A DNA stretch of 64,000 bases from Brassica napus (GCF_020379485.1 NC_063451.1:22302630-22366629), one strand, 5' to 3'. Counted from the first letter of the stretch, positions 46,992 to 58,922 are shown. Made by a program: numbers and translations. The notes: a model not told the origin generated them from the sequence alone.

Positions 46992-49900
46992 TGTTGGGGT
47001 CAAAATCAGTCGCGACGGAATCAATGTTTAAAAGTCCCCGGAAAATATTTCTCCCAATATAAATTTCGTCTAATTTTTATTGAAAAGGTTATACGACGAG
47101 TTATTGATATATTTTATCGACAACAAGACGCAAACATTGTTGGGGTCAAAAACGGTTATCTCGAAATAAACATCCCAAAATTGCGTTTCGGTACGAAAGC
47201 TTTCTCAACACACTCTCGACAAAAGCTCTTGAGAAAAAGATTCGAGAGAAATGGATCACAGAACCAAACACGCAGTCCAACTCGTTCGTTCGGACCTTTT
47301 GAGGTGCAGAACTACACAGACGCGTCAGATGGTTAGCTATATATGAAGACCTTCCCATGGTTTTATTGAGTCTATATTTTGACACAAGATATATCTTTGA
47401 GTTAGCTTTCCAATTCCACCGGTCTGAGGTCAATCAGCATCATGTTGCATAAGTTATGCCCGTTTTATTGAAGGGTGGACATAGCACACCGTCCAGCTCG
47501 GCGGATGCCCGAGCTGGATCAACCAAAATGACCAGCTCGGTGTTACAGGCTGGAATCTGGGTCGCCCAAATGGTTGTTGGGGGTTCAAATCGGATCAACC
47601 AAAGATCTGACCGGTTGGTCGATATGGTCTGAAATCGATTGTAAAACCTGAAACAAATGAAAGATTAATGAGATTTGAATGTTATGAAGAATAAACTATG
47701 ATAAATAAACAAAGGTAAATGATAGATATGGCGGAATCAAGCTGCTGGATGTGTATCACTCTCAGCTTGATCAAAAGATGGATGGAAGTGGATTTGCTGA
47801 TGAATGTTTGATTGAATCTCTCAATCTGATGGATGATGCAAACGATGTGATTGACTCTCTCAATCTGTGTACTGAGCTTGTTTAATTTTCACAAACAAAC
47901 TAGACTCACAAAATCAATAGAACAACAAAGAATCTCTCTTTGAATCCTAAAGACCAATATTTTATACAAAGAACAATCTTTGATAAAAACTGAATAAACT
48001 TCTTATTAACTTGGTGATTGAGGGTGTTATTTACAATAGACGTCTAGGAGCTTATATAATGCTCAGATACAAAGGTCCTAACGTTCTAAAAAGATAAAAA
48101 AGAAACAAATCAAAGACAAATTAAGAAATCGAAAAACTAGCCGTTGGAGCCTTTTGTTGGATTTTGGCTCCAAGTAAGAAACTTTTCCTTGTTTGAACCT
48201 GGACGGTTTTGAGGGATAAGAGAGCTGCCTTGGGACCTTCTTGGATGCTTGATAGGTGCTGATCTCGTCCACAGCTTGATAGGAAAAGAGCTGTTGGACA
48301 TTAATGTCGGTTTGCTCCATATAAGGCAGGTTGGTGTAAATGAGGATCCTCCTGATCCAATGTTGGCTGGTGCATGGTATGAACTTGTTGAACTCCTTTT
48401 GGATGCCTATGATGTCTTCTGAAAGCCTTGGTTTAGTCTGGATGTCTTCTGGTCGGAATTGGTTGGGTTGGAAAGGATTAAACCGAAAGATTGTCCAATC
48501 TTTCCATAAATAGCTACGGTGGGTTTTATAACTTCTTCAAGGATCCGCCTGATCCTATGGGTTCTGGTGCAGATAAGGACTTCTGAAATACCTCCTGATT
48601 GGTTAAAATAATCTCCTGGTTCCCATAAATAGCTCTGGGTCGAACCAAACTGAATTGGTTGAAGACTTTCCATAGATGACGTCGGTTTGGCCGGTTCTGG
48701 GGAATTGATAATAACTCCTAATTTTCGTGGCCATTTCTCCTGATATTGGGCTTTATTTAAAGCTGATAAACTCCTATTGACTCCTATGATGGGCTTTTCT
48801 TCAGGCCGCTCCTTACTTGAGCTTGAATCTCCTTCTAAAGTCGGGTACTCGCAGATGGACGGGCTGAGAATCCTCTGATTGTAAAACTCATAACTTCTGT
48901 CTCCGTGAATATTTTGGCCCGATTCCAATTGGCATAGACTCCTTCTTGAGTGTAGAATCCATAAAAATTAGCCTCGTAATTTTGGCTCGTTCGCTGAGCT
49001 GGACCCGAGACGGATTCAGCTCGGCCATTTGCCGAGCTGGACCGGTCCAGTTCGGCGAATGGCCGAGCTGGATCGATCGGAGTCCGTTTTCGCCTCGTCC
49101 CCATAATTCCTCTCCCAAAGATTGCATTGAACTCATTCTTGTTTCTTTTCGATCGGAGTCACCGTTGGAACTTTACCATTTAAAAACCGCAAGAACTCGT
49201 TCTCTCGAATAACATTTGGATTGATCGTATAAAATGGCAACGGTTAGCTGAACACCTCGAATTGCCTAAGCTATACGGGGAATTGGATGTTCTTTGGAAT
49301 CAACGTTGTTTCGAAAGCGCTTTTTTTATAAAATCGTAAAAATGCATGTCGGAAAACTGTCCGAAAGGGCCCAGAACGCGGCTAAGAGCCCACTTACGAT
49401 TTTACACCAAATCAAGTCCAATCTTTATGACGGTTTATCTTTTGTTATGCAGGAGAAGATAAATGTCAAGTTCGGAGGATAAATGTGAAGTTTCCAAAGA
49501 TAAACACGAAGATCGAAGGAAAATGTAATATTTCCGCGAAGTGATAAACTCGACCATGGGCAGAAAGGAAAAGAGTAAACCGCCTCAAGGAGGAGTATAT
49601 AAGGATGTCGAGGTTGAAGAGGCAAGTGGACAATTCTTTTAAACTTAGAGCTCTCTGCACTTAGAAACTCTTAGGCATTATTCTCGACATGCTTTATTTC
49701 TATGACTGGCACCCGATTACCAGTCAAACGCGCACAACCAGTTCGATCTCTTGGTTCACTCTTGAACTACGTTTGGCTTGATCCTTGAAAGGGGTACGTA
49801 GGCAGCCTTTCATAAGGTTCAGTCCAAAATCAATCAAAACCTTGTTCGTATATTTTCCGTCTTCTGTTATCGAGCTGCGACTCAACTAGGTTTAAGGTTT

Positions 49901-50165
49901 TAGGTTGCTAGAACTAGGTAATTCGCTGACAGCTCTTGCGGCTGAAGCTTTTATGATCTCTTGTAATGATCGCAATGCTCTTACACGGATTCGAAATAAG
50001 ATCTACCTTTTCTATAAATTTGTTTTGTTATCTTTTCATATATTCCACATTTATTTGGTCACTTTTCGTTGGCTCTCGCAGAGAATCCGGGACCTCAGGG
50101 AAAGTTAGGGTTTCCTGACTTTCCTCCCATTACGGAAATCGACGGTGTGAATTTAGATTCCCACA
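46992..50165 (+). mobile_element. LTR-like insertion, 3174 bp (probable solo LTR)
   Basis: It starts TGTTGGGGTCAAAATCAGTC and ends GATTCCCACA, the TG...CA pattern, and is flanked by GTAAG at 46987-46991 and 50166-50170. Near its right end it has GAAAGGGGTACGTAGGCAGC, a phrase common in plant gypsy LTRs. No pol or gag frame is present, so it is best explained as a solo LTR of a different family, possibly with its own internal insertion: the block of about 1.4 kb from 47573 has a second TGTTGGGGGTTC start and different composition. The minus-strand frame 48407-48928 is not recognised. Confidence 0.7.
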
Positions 50166-51013
50166 GTAAGTGCAATAATCCAAGGCCAAACCCTGGTCAA
50201 GAGACCTGATCCGGGCAGTTTTGTTCTAGATTGCAATATACGAAATAAAAGTTTTCCTCGATCCCTCTGTGATTTAGGTTCCAGCGTAAACCTCATGCCA
50301 CACTCTGTCGCGACATCCCTGGGATACGATGAGTTCAAACCTACCAAAATAACTTTGGTTCTTGCCGATAGATTCGTTAGAGTACTTGAGGGAGTACTTG
50401 ATGACGTGCCAATAAAGATTAACGACTGTCATGTACCTACGGATTTCGTGTGCTAAAATATCAGAATGAACCGAAAGATCCCCTCATTTTGGGTAGACCA
50501 TTTCTAGCTACAGCTGGTGCGATCATCGATGTCAAGGAAGGTAGGATATGTATAAACATTGGAAACATTCCGATGATCTTAGACATGAAAAAGCTGATAA
50601 GACGACCCTTAATCGATAAACAAACTTCCTACGTTGACGATATCTTTGAGTTGGCTGAAGAATCTTTCATAGACATGTGCTTAGACGATCCCCTGGAAAA
50701 AGTACTCACGTCCAGTGAGGAAGAAACAATTAGTGTTGACTGCAGAGCTGAGGAATACACACGATTGATGGACGCAAGTTTGGAAGTAGCGAATGTTGAT
50801 GACATGGAGGATGACACTTCGGAAATAAACGTCGATCGATATTTGGAAAAAGCTGCCGATCGACAACCATCTCCTTTAGAAGATTGGGATCCTGAAAAAG
50901 CACCAAAGATTTAGTTAAATCAACTATCCGCTGGACTCAAATATGCTTTCTCTATAAAAATTCCTACCCCGTAATCGTGAACGCCAACCTGACCAATAGA
51001 GAACTTGCGTTGT

Positions 51014-52317
51014 TGATATCACTCAAATTACCCTAAGAGTGAATTTGCTCTCTCAAATAAGAGGTTAAATTGCAGTACTTACAGATCGAAACTACAAGGA
51101 GCTAGGAAACCTAATGAATATAATATGATTTGTTAAGTAATGTGGTTTAATGATTTAAATGTAAAATTGCAGTTTTGTGAGCAAGTAATTGCTCGATTGA
51201 TTGGTTGAGGTTTTGGTGCTTAAAACAAAATAGCTAGACTTAGGGTTTTTATTCATGAAACTTGGGATTATAATCCTACAGATGCCTAATGAGTTGCATG
51301 CATGATAATGTAAAGCTCAATTACTAAATCAACATGTCAATCATCTCTCGCATGTCTGGACTTGTCTATTAACTAGATCTAATGACCCAAACAAATGTGT
51401 TCGGTCAATAGCAGTGTTGATCGATGATCCTATAGGGATATCGATCGATACACCTTTCACTCCGTCGATCGATTATTCAGTTTTGATATCGATCGACGCG
51501 CTTCTAGTTAAGCTTTATGCGCGGGTTGAAAGATGCTTACTAAGCTCACTAGATCAGCTCTCGCCTTACTCTTAGCAAGAAACTTAGCTCAGTTAGAATA
51601 GTTTCAGGATGAGAATGAAGCTATCGCTTTTATCTAACAATCCTAGGTAGCTAATCTAGAATCAGACATTAATGACAATTCTAATGATTATTATCATAAC
51701 TCAGCAATCTATAGTTGGGGCTAATCCCTCATAACCTATTTAAACCCTAAAATCTAACAATGAAACTACTCAGACATAGCCAAACAATTTATGAAAGCAA
51801 TTAGGTAAGAAAACTTCATTAGAATAGTAAATAGATATTAATGGAGTTCCAATCACAAATATAACTTTGAATCTTCTCTCCAATCTATCAAAATCCTAAA
51901 AACCTTTTGCTGAAAGTAGTAAAAACCAGAAACGCAAGAAAAGCACACTTTGCCTCTAACATGGTGTCAAAGCTAATATATTTAGGTTAAAACTCGTCAG
52001 GGGTAATCTTGTAAATTGGTGAAGACTTGGGCTTCAAGAAGGATGTGACCAAACAGGCTTTCTGTGCGCTTCTCTGTCGATCGATGTTCTGATGTGAACA
52101 TCGATCGATATTTGTTCCTCAATATCGACCGATGGTCGAGCTCGATGGTCATCTCGGGTGCTTGCTCCAAATATCTCCAAAATGCTCCAAAATCATCACT
52201 TATCTCCAAATCACTCATGATCTTACAAATAAAATAAATAGACTCTATAATATAATAATTAGTAGTAAAAACACCTATAAACCATGGGTGAAATTGGGTC
52301 AAATCCATGGTCTATCA
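51014..52317 (-). mobile_element. Reversed solo LTR of the same Athila-like family
   Basis: The minus strand begins TGATAGACCATGGATTTGAC and ends GGGTAATTTGAGTGATATCA, matching the LTRs of the host element in inverted orientation. Flanks are GTTGT (51009-51013) and GTTGC (52318-52322), one mismatch apart. It is diverged from both LTRs of the host copy, so it came from another family member and then lost its body by LTR recombination. It splits the protease-RT linker, whose frame resumes after the insertion. Confidence 0.93.
51417..52132 (-). repeat. 24-bp-step octamer arrays in the reversed solo LTR
   Basis: One cluster at 51417, 51441, 51465, 51489 (TTGATCGA, then three TCGATCGA) and a second at 52077, 52101, 52125 (two TCGATCGA, then TCGACCGA). 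They correspond to the two clusters in the full-length LTRs. Confidence 0.88.
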
Positions 52318-53600
52318 GTTGCTATTGAACAAACTGCGAAAATATAGGAAAGCCCTCGGATACTCTCTCGAGGATATTCCTGGTATTTCTCCAGATCTTT
52401 GCATGCATCAGATTCACCTAGAAGACGATTCAAAATCGTCAGTGGAGCACCAGAGGCGACTAAACCCAAACTTGAAAGAAGTTGTTAAAAAAAAAAAATC
52501 AAGCTTCTAAACGCAAGGGTCATTTACCCGATATCGGATAGCAACTGGGTTAGCCCTGTACATGTCGTACCAAAAAAAGGCGGAATCACTATGGTGAAGA
52601 ATGATAAAAAGGGGCTCATCCCTACGCGAACTGTCACCGGACATCGGATGTGCATCGACTATAGGAAGTTGAACGCTGCCACAATAAAAGATCACTTCCC
52701 TTTACCCTTCATTGATCAAATGTTGGAAAGATTGGCAAATCACCAATATTATTGTTTTCTTGACGGTTATTCCAGATTTTTTCAAATTCCTATACATCCT
52801 GACGATCAAGAAAAGACCACTTTTACATGCCCTTACGGAACATTCGCATACCGCAGGATGCCTTTCGGTCTTTGTAATGCTCCCGCCACTTTCCAACGCT
52901 GCATGATGTCAATCTTCACAGATATGATAAAGGATTTCATGGAAGTTTTAATGGCGATTTCTCTGTGTATGGATCCAGGTTCAAAAATTGTCGCGATAAC
53001 CTATGTAAACTCTTGGCAAGATGTGAAGAAAAGAACCTCGTTCTAAACTGGGAAAAATGCCACTTTATGGTTAACGATGGGATCGTCCTAGGACATAAAG
53101 TGTCCGCTGCTGGCGTAGATGTAGATCGGGCGAAGATTGAGGTAATGACCGGCTTGCCTGCACCCATGAACGTAAAAGACGTGAGAAGTATTCTCGGGCA
53201 CGCCGGATTTTACAGAAGGTTCATACAAGATTTTAGCAAAATCGCTAGACCTCTCACTTCCCTCCTCTGTAAAGAAGTTAAATTCGACTTCACACCATAA
53301 TGCGTAAAGGCTTTTGAGGAAATAAAGAAAGCCTTGATAACTGCCCCCATCGTACAAGCACCTGACTGAAATCTTCCTTTCGAAATCATGTGCGATGCGA
53401 GCGATTTCGCTGTTGGAGCAGTTCTAGGCCAAAGAAAAGACAAAAAGCTACATGCAGTTTACTACGCCAGTCGAACACTCGACGAGGCACAAAGGAATTA
53501 CGCAACAACAGAAAAAGAACTGCTTGCTGTAGTTTATGCATTTGAAAAGTTTCGCCAATACCTGGTTGGCTCGCGAGTCATCGTCCATACTGACCACTGA
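52318..53600 (+). pseudogene. Athila-like reverse transcriptase and RNase H start
   Basis: The linker resumes with RKYRKALGYSLEDIPGI. The RT shows HRMCIDYRKLNAATIKDHFP, LDGYSRFFQIPIHPDDQEKT and TFAYRRMPFGLCNAPATFQR. Just where the catalytic F-x-DD motif belongs (about 52948-52960) bases are missing: the reading slips from EVL to a new frame at YGSRFKNCRDNLCKLLARCE. The thumb follows (GHKVSAAGVDVDRAKIEVM, ILGHAGFYRRFIQDFSKIAR) and, after stops near 53300 and 53370, RNase H with MCDASDFAVGAVLGQRK and [19 protein letters not shown]. The active site and frame are lost, so it is inactive. Confidence 0.93.
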
Positions 53601-55339
53601 CCACGCTGCGATTAAATATTTAATGCAAAAGAAAGATGCGAAACCACGACTCCTGCGATGGATCCTTCTACTTCAAGAACTTGACATAGAGATTAAAGAT
53701 AAAAGAGGAGTAGAAAACGGAGTTGCAGATCATCTTTCCCGGATACAAATAGAAGATGGCGTTCATATCGATGACTTCTTACCAACGGAAAACGTTTACC
53801 AAACGGATTCATTCGTCGGAAATGTATGTCTCACTTCCGAAGAATTGTCGATCGACGACAATGATGCTATGTCGATCGATGACATAGATACTATGTCGAT
53901 CGACACTCCAGATGATCTAAACAAAAATATAAATCCCATAACCCTCACCTTTGATATAAAAGTAAACGTCGCATACAACGAGCTGCACTCTGACCATGAT
54001 TCACCCGTAGATGAAAGTCTGCATCGGGAAGTGCACGCAGTCAAAAAAGGTTCAAGGAGCAGACCTTGGTACGCTGATATAGTGAACTATCTAGCTGCTG
54101 ACATAGAACCCGAAGAGCTGAGAGGGTATACAAGGAAGAAGTTTTTAAGAGAAGTTAGGAGATATCACTGGGACGAACCATATCTCCACAAGCACTGTTC
54201 TGACGGGATGTATAGGCGCTGTGTCGCCGAAACTAAAACACCCGACATTTTATTCCAATGCCATGGATCCGACTATGCTGGACATTTTGCAACCTTTAAA
54301 ACGGTATCAAAAATTCTTCAAGCGGGATTCTGGTGGCCGACTATGTTTCGCGATGCTCATGCGTTCATAGCACAATGCGACAGATGTCAACGGAGAGGAA
54401 AAATCAGTAAAAGACATGAAATGGAACATAAATCTATTCTAGAAGTAGAAGTATTGGGGGATAGATTTCATGGGTCCTTTCCCCTCCTCCTACGGGAATA
54501 AATACATTCTGGTCGCAGTTGATTATATGTCAAAATGGGTCGAAGCAGTAGCTTCCCCAACAAACGACGCATCGGTAGTTATTAAGCTTTTCAAAAGCAT
54601 TATCTTCCCGAGATTTGGAATTCCCCGAATAGTCATAAGTGATGGTGGATCCCATTTCATTAACAAAAATTTTGAAGGACTACTCCGGAAGAACAGAGTG
54701 CATCATAGAGTTGCTACACCCTACCACCCACAGACGACGGGCAGGTAGAAGTCTCAAATCGACAGATCAAAGAAATCTTAGAAAAGACTGTAGGAACATC
54801 TAGAAAAGATTGGTCTAGAAAATTGGACAATGCACTCTGGGTTACCGGACTGCTTTCAAGACTCCCTTAGGAACCACTCCATTTCACCTGCTTTATGGAA
54901 AATCATGTCACTTACCGGTTGATCTGGAACACAAAGCAGCCTAGGCTATTAAATTATTAAATTTCGACATCAAACCAGCAGCCGAAAGGAGGCTCATACA
55001 ACTTAACGAGCTGGATGAAATAAGACATTTAGCCTACGAGAGTTCAAAGATATTCAAAGAAAAACGAAAGCATATCATGATAAAAAGATCATCTCCAGAC
55101 ACTTCGAACCAAATGATCAAGTGCTGCTGTATAACTCTCGCCTAACACTATTTCCTGGAAAACTCCGATCTCGTTGGTCAGGTCCTTTTACCGTTGTGAA
55201 CGTCAATCCTTATGGAGCTATTGCGCTTATAAATAATAAAGGAGACGAATTCACGGTAAATGGCCAACGAGTTAAACACTATTGGGCTAAACCACAAATT
55301 AGCGGGCCTTTACACTTTGACCCCCCTCCCGATAATTAA
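53536..55339 (+). pseudogene. Athila-like RNase H end and integrase
   Basis: A shift at about 53597 leads into [20 protein letters not shown] and [18 protein letters not shown]. The octamer array at 53848-53903 encodes [19 protein letters not shown]. The integrase zinc finger is present ([35 protein letters not shown]), but bases are lost near 54460 before the core. The core keeps [19 protein letters not shown] and [20 protein letters not shown] and breaks before the catalytic Glu (PYHPQTTGR, stop). The C-terminus resumes at 55121 (LRSRWSGPFTVVNVNPYGAI) and ends at 55339. Confidence 0.93.
53848..53903 (+). repeat. 24-bp-step octamer array in pol
   Basis: TCGATCGA at 53848, 53872 and 53896, in frame as Ser-Ile-Asp, between the RNase H and integrase parts. 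Confidence 0.88.
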
Positions 55340-56037
55340 ATCGAATATCGAGTCAAGCTAAAGACTTAAAATAAGTGTTGAATGGGAGGCAACTTATTTC
55401 TAGTTTTTAGATATTGAGGATTTAGCTTAAATTTCAAAAAAAAAAAAAAACCTTCGGAAAACGTAAAGTCTGTCGATCGACGAAGACCCCTCTTCATCGA
55501 TCGACATTAAATGAACAGACACGGGCTTATATTAAGTTGACACTTAAGTCGACATTCACACAAACCCAAAAACCCTACAAAAACACTCCCATCTCTTTTC
55601 TCTCTCATTTTTTCGGCCAAATCCAACGATTCTTTCGCTCAATCCACTCGATTTTCAACCCTCTATCCGCTTAGATCGCTTAACTCACACATCATCACGG
55701 TATGAACACTGAAATTTTCGTTCTTGCTAGGGTTGAAATAGAGAATGAGTTAGAACCGAGATTTTGGGGCCTATATCGATCGATTTGTGCTAAAGGAGTG
55801 ATAGAATAAGGATTACTGATCGATTAAACCGATTATATATGCCATTCAAATCGAATTGCATCAATGGGTTTTTGCAGGTTCCCGTGAAGGGGAAATCGAT
55901 CGATGATACACAACTTTCATCGATCGATTGTCACACCGAATATAAATCAACATCGACCCGTTACCATTGATCGATATTGCACCAAACCATCGAACCGAAC
56001 TGAATTCCTATTTTTCGTTTATGGTTTTTGGTTACAG
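55340..56037 (+). other. Pol to env-position spacer with octamer clusters
   Basis: Non-coding between pol and the third ORF. It has an A run at 55437-55450, octamer copies at 55473, 55497, 55776, 55896 and 55920, and ends in a T-rich stretch with TTACAG just before the ATG at 56038, which would suit a splice acceptor for a spliced subgenomic mRNA. Confidence 0.6.
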
Positions 56038-57447
56038 ATGTATGAAAGGAGGACGAAGCGGAGGTTCGAAGTAGGCGGCAGTAGCACAGCTCCGCCACCA
56101 CCACCGGGTCGCGACCAGTACCCTTGGCCACGCGAGCGCGAAGATGAACCTATCCCACTATTTGACCACTTCGAGGACACACACAAAGCGGCGAAGAGCT
56201 CGGCATGTAGAAACCGTGCGATCAAGGACACGTGGGACGACTATGACAGCATATTCTACAATGAGTGGCTGAAGGTCTCCATCGAACCGACGCGGTTCGT
56301 CGATCCAGACGTGATCCGGGCTTTGGGCATCAAATCGGACCTCGAGGACTTGTTCGAGGGGCTGGGTATGGGGAACATGGCCACTAACACACAGGTTCTC
56401 TACCCGGAGCTGGTTCGTCAGTTCATGGCCAGGGTGAATGTCTATTATGCCAACGAGAGGGCAAAGAGAGCTAACAAGGGTGTCTTGACCTTCTTCATTC
56501 GCGGCATCCGCTACAGAGTCCCTCTATCGACTCTCTGCACTATCTATGGGTTCAAGAACGAGCGTCAGTACGCCATCATACCCGACTTCGCAGGGATATC
56601 GACATTTTGTGGGCACATAGCCACCGGCTTCTTGGACTCCGCCAAGACTCTTCAGACGGACATCCGTCACCCGACTCTGCGCTACTTCATGAAGGTCCTT
56701 GCCAACACTATGTTGTGCAAGATGGAACCTAGTAAGGTTCGGGTGCAGGAGCTCACATTGGTCTATTACGCGGTGAGGAGTTTGGTTCACATGGAGGACA
56801 TCGCGGAGCCCGCATATGACGTGTGGCCCAACATTGGAGCCGTATTGGCTGAGCATCTAGTCAAGCTCAAGATGAAGCCATTCCAGTCAAAGGGAAGGAA
56901 GAAGGAGACGGTCGGGAGCCTACTTACCCCAATTTTCCTACATTGTAGAGTCCCATTAGACGATGCTGAGATGGATGACCGGATCGTCTACATGGATGCA
57001 GCGCATCTCACAAGCACCCAGTGGCTCAAGGAAGACCGCGACTGGTGCTTCAGGGATGAGGACGGCACACGCTTGGCGAGGCTGCCATTTCGTACACTCA
57101 CGGATTTCGACCATGGCCTTACCAGCATTAAGTTTCGCCCTGACCCACGCCTCCTCCGAGCCCCAGCGACCATGCCGCGACGCTACACGGTCCAGCGACC
57201 TGGAGGACCTCAGCCGCATCAGCCCGAGGCCGCACTCCCGCCATTCCCACCTATGCCAGACATGTCTACACGCCCTGAGGGAGATTTCCAGCGTGTCGTA
57301 GTCGATGCTCTCACTGCCATCTGGGCTAGAGTATCAAGATGTTGCTGTTTGAGCAGGAGGAGTGTGCGAGCCAGCCCACCGTTAGCAGCAGGACCATCAC
57401 GCCAGCGCAGAGGCCCCTCCAGCGACGAAACAACTGATCAGGACTAG
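56038..57447 (+). CDS. Athila-type third ORF (env-position protein)
   Basis: An intact frame of about 469 residues located between pol and the 3' LTR, where Athila-clade elements carry their extra ORF. It resembles the plant ATHILA ORF family by pattern: RAIKDTWDDYDSIFYNEWLK, then LYPELVRQFMARVNVYYANE and GVLTFFIRGIRYRVPLSTLC, and a long helical middle to about residue 300, with a proline-rich tail. The start is ATG at 56038, right after TTACAG. The frame is open further upstream to 55903, but that stretch lies in the octamer cluster and is probably leader. I see no signal peptide or membrane segment, so a true envelope role is not supported. It is the only long frame of the element that stayed undamaged. 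Confidence 0.8.
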   Translation: MYERRTKRRFEVGGSSTAPPPPPGRDQYPWPREREDEPIPLFDHFEDTHKAAKSSACRNRAIKDTWDDYDSIFYNEWLKVSIEPTRFVDPDVIRALGIKSDLEDLFEGLGMGNMATNTQVLYPELVRQFMARVNVYYANERAKRANKGVLTFFIRGIRYRVPLSTLCTIYGFKNERQYAIIPDFAGISTFCGHIATGFLDSAKTLQTDIRHPTLRYFMKVLANTMLCKMEPSKVRVQELTLVYYAVRSLVHMEDIAEPAYDVWPNIGAVLAEHLVKLKMKPFQSKGRKKETVGSLLTPIFLHCRVPLDDAEMDDRIVYMDAAHLTSTQWLKEDRDWCFRDEDGTRLARLPFRTLTDFDHGLTSIKFRPDPRLLRAPATMPRRYTVQRPGGPQPHQPEAALPPFPPMPDMSTRPEGDFQRVVVDALTAIWARVSRCCCLSRRSVRASPPLAAGPSRQRRGPSSDETTDQD

Positions 57448-58922
57448 TCCTCATATCTCTATCCCTATCTTCTTATGTTTTCTTTTACTTTCGTACTATT
57501 AGGATTTGCTTTCGAACTTATTATTCTATGTTATGTATGGAATTTATCTATTTTGCTAACCTTGCATGTGTTTGAATTGTCTAACAGAGCTAACCTAGCT
57601 GACTGATATGATTCTATGATGAGTTAGACACCTTGATACACTGCAGCTATCACAGAAATTTTTGGTCTCTGCGCTATCGATCGATGAAGAGGTACTTATA
57701 TCGATCGACGGTGATGCGCTTATGTCTATCGATGGAGAGTTGTTTATATTGATCGACACTCGAGACAGAGGGTACGAGCATTCTTTTCTTTTGTCTAACA
57801 TCTAACTTAATACTTATTATTCATTCTCTAACCAACCAATCTTAGACCGAATATCACTGGGAACAGTGAAATTTAAGTCGGGGGGAGGTACTCACAAACG
57901 TTAGTTTATTCATGAATTTTTAAATCATATTTTCAAAACATAAAGTTTTTTATTAAGTCAAGAAGGGGATTATGGACTTATTAGATTTTTGCTTGTTATC
58001 TAACCACTCTTTAGCACTATTCTAGACTTACTGATTGCAGATAGTACTAAAATTACTAAAGTGGATCAACTTGTCAACTATATTACACTTGCTGAGATTG
58101 TTTGAAGGAACCAAAGCTGACCTCCAACACTAAAACTTGACACAACTGCTTGTCTTGGGGCTTGGTATACACGGGATCAGATTCTTCAAACAAGTCTGGA
58201 AGGTAAAGCCTTGTGTAGATAGATTTATCACCCTCTCTCTCTCTATTTTCGAAATTTTTTTTTATTATATATACATATCTATTAGAGATATATTAGGAAG
58301 GGATTCGATCATGACTTGGTGACTACAACCATTAAGGCTTGCTTCATAAGAATCCTATAGGTAAAGGATTAGAACATGACTTGTGGCTACAACCATTAAG
58401 GCTTGCTTCACAAATAATCCTAGGATATAGGTCAAAAAGAAGTGAATAGGACTTGGTGGCAACCACCATTAAAGCTTGATTCATGGAAGCATGTCCAATC
58501 TTGGTCAATGATCTTGCAAATATAAGCAGACTTTGACTAAGAGAGAAAGTTAGCAGAGAGAGAGAATAGGAATTAATGTTTCCCTGCAGGTCCAAATACT
58601 TGTTTGAAAATTCTTGCATCCTGTGATCGATACTCCCAAGTTAAAGTCTGCCCTTTTTTATTTATGCTAAGAAATGAGATTGGTAGAGGAGAATGTCAGA
58701 CAAGATTTGCTAAGTTGTTAGCTAGGTGAATTTGGTTGCTATGCTAGGATATGGTATAATGTGCTTTTGTGATTAGGACTTCTTAGATGTGGATTGCAAG
58801 ATTGTAGAAGTGATTATTCTAAGTTTAAAATTGTGTGAGTCTCTGCTGTCTTCAAACCTCTTTCAGAGAGACTGCTAGTATGTTTTGCTTGAGGACAAGC
58901 AAAAGAGTAAGGCTGGGGGAGT
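57448..58922 (+). other. 3' internal non-coding region of the Athila-like element
   Basis: About 1.5 kb without genes. It carries a four-unit octamer array at 57677-57756, three imperfect repeats of 65-75 bp around TACAACCATTAAGGCTTGCT at about 58310-58490, and at its right edge a purine-rich tract (AAGAGTAAGGCTGGGGGAGT, about 58903-58922) that fits the polypurine tract for plus-strand priming directly before the 3' LTR. Confidence 0.75.
57677..57756 (+). repeat. 24-bp-step octamer array, 3' internal region
   Basis: TCGATCGA at 57677 and 57701, TCTATCGA at 57725, TTGATCGA at 57749, in non-coding DNA after the third ORF. Confidence 0.88.

Larger units (their letters stand above)
46226..50914 (+). 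pseudogene. Gag-pol linker and aspartic protease, interrupted
   Basis: After gag the coding sequence resumes at 46771-46991 (PFAPKKTQTKQELDKVIC, KKYVKDMVSN) and is cut at 46992 by the LTR-like insertion. It continues from 50166 with DPGSFVLDCNIRNKSFPRSL and the protease active-site region CDLGSSVNLMPHSVA (the DLGAS-type motif of Athila). GYDEFKPTKITLVLADR follows, then, after a one-base loss near 50448, QNEPKDPLILGRPFLATAGA and an acidic stretch to 50914. In-frame TGA codons also occur in the octamer array near 46661. Confidence 0.82.

Noticed and set aside
48407..48928. 173-residue minus-strand gene in the LTR-like insertion
   Set aside because: No recognisable domain and it lies in repetitive LTR-type sequence. 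Kept only as a note.
45083..57756. CRISPR-like array (short repeat, variable spacers of constant length)
   Set aside because: The repeat is 8 bp and the spacer 16 bp, clusters have only 2-4 units, and it lies inside coding and LTR parts of a plant retrotransposon. Only the constant step is similar.
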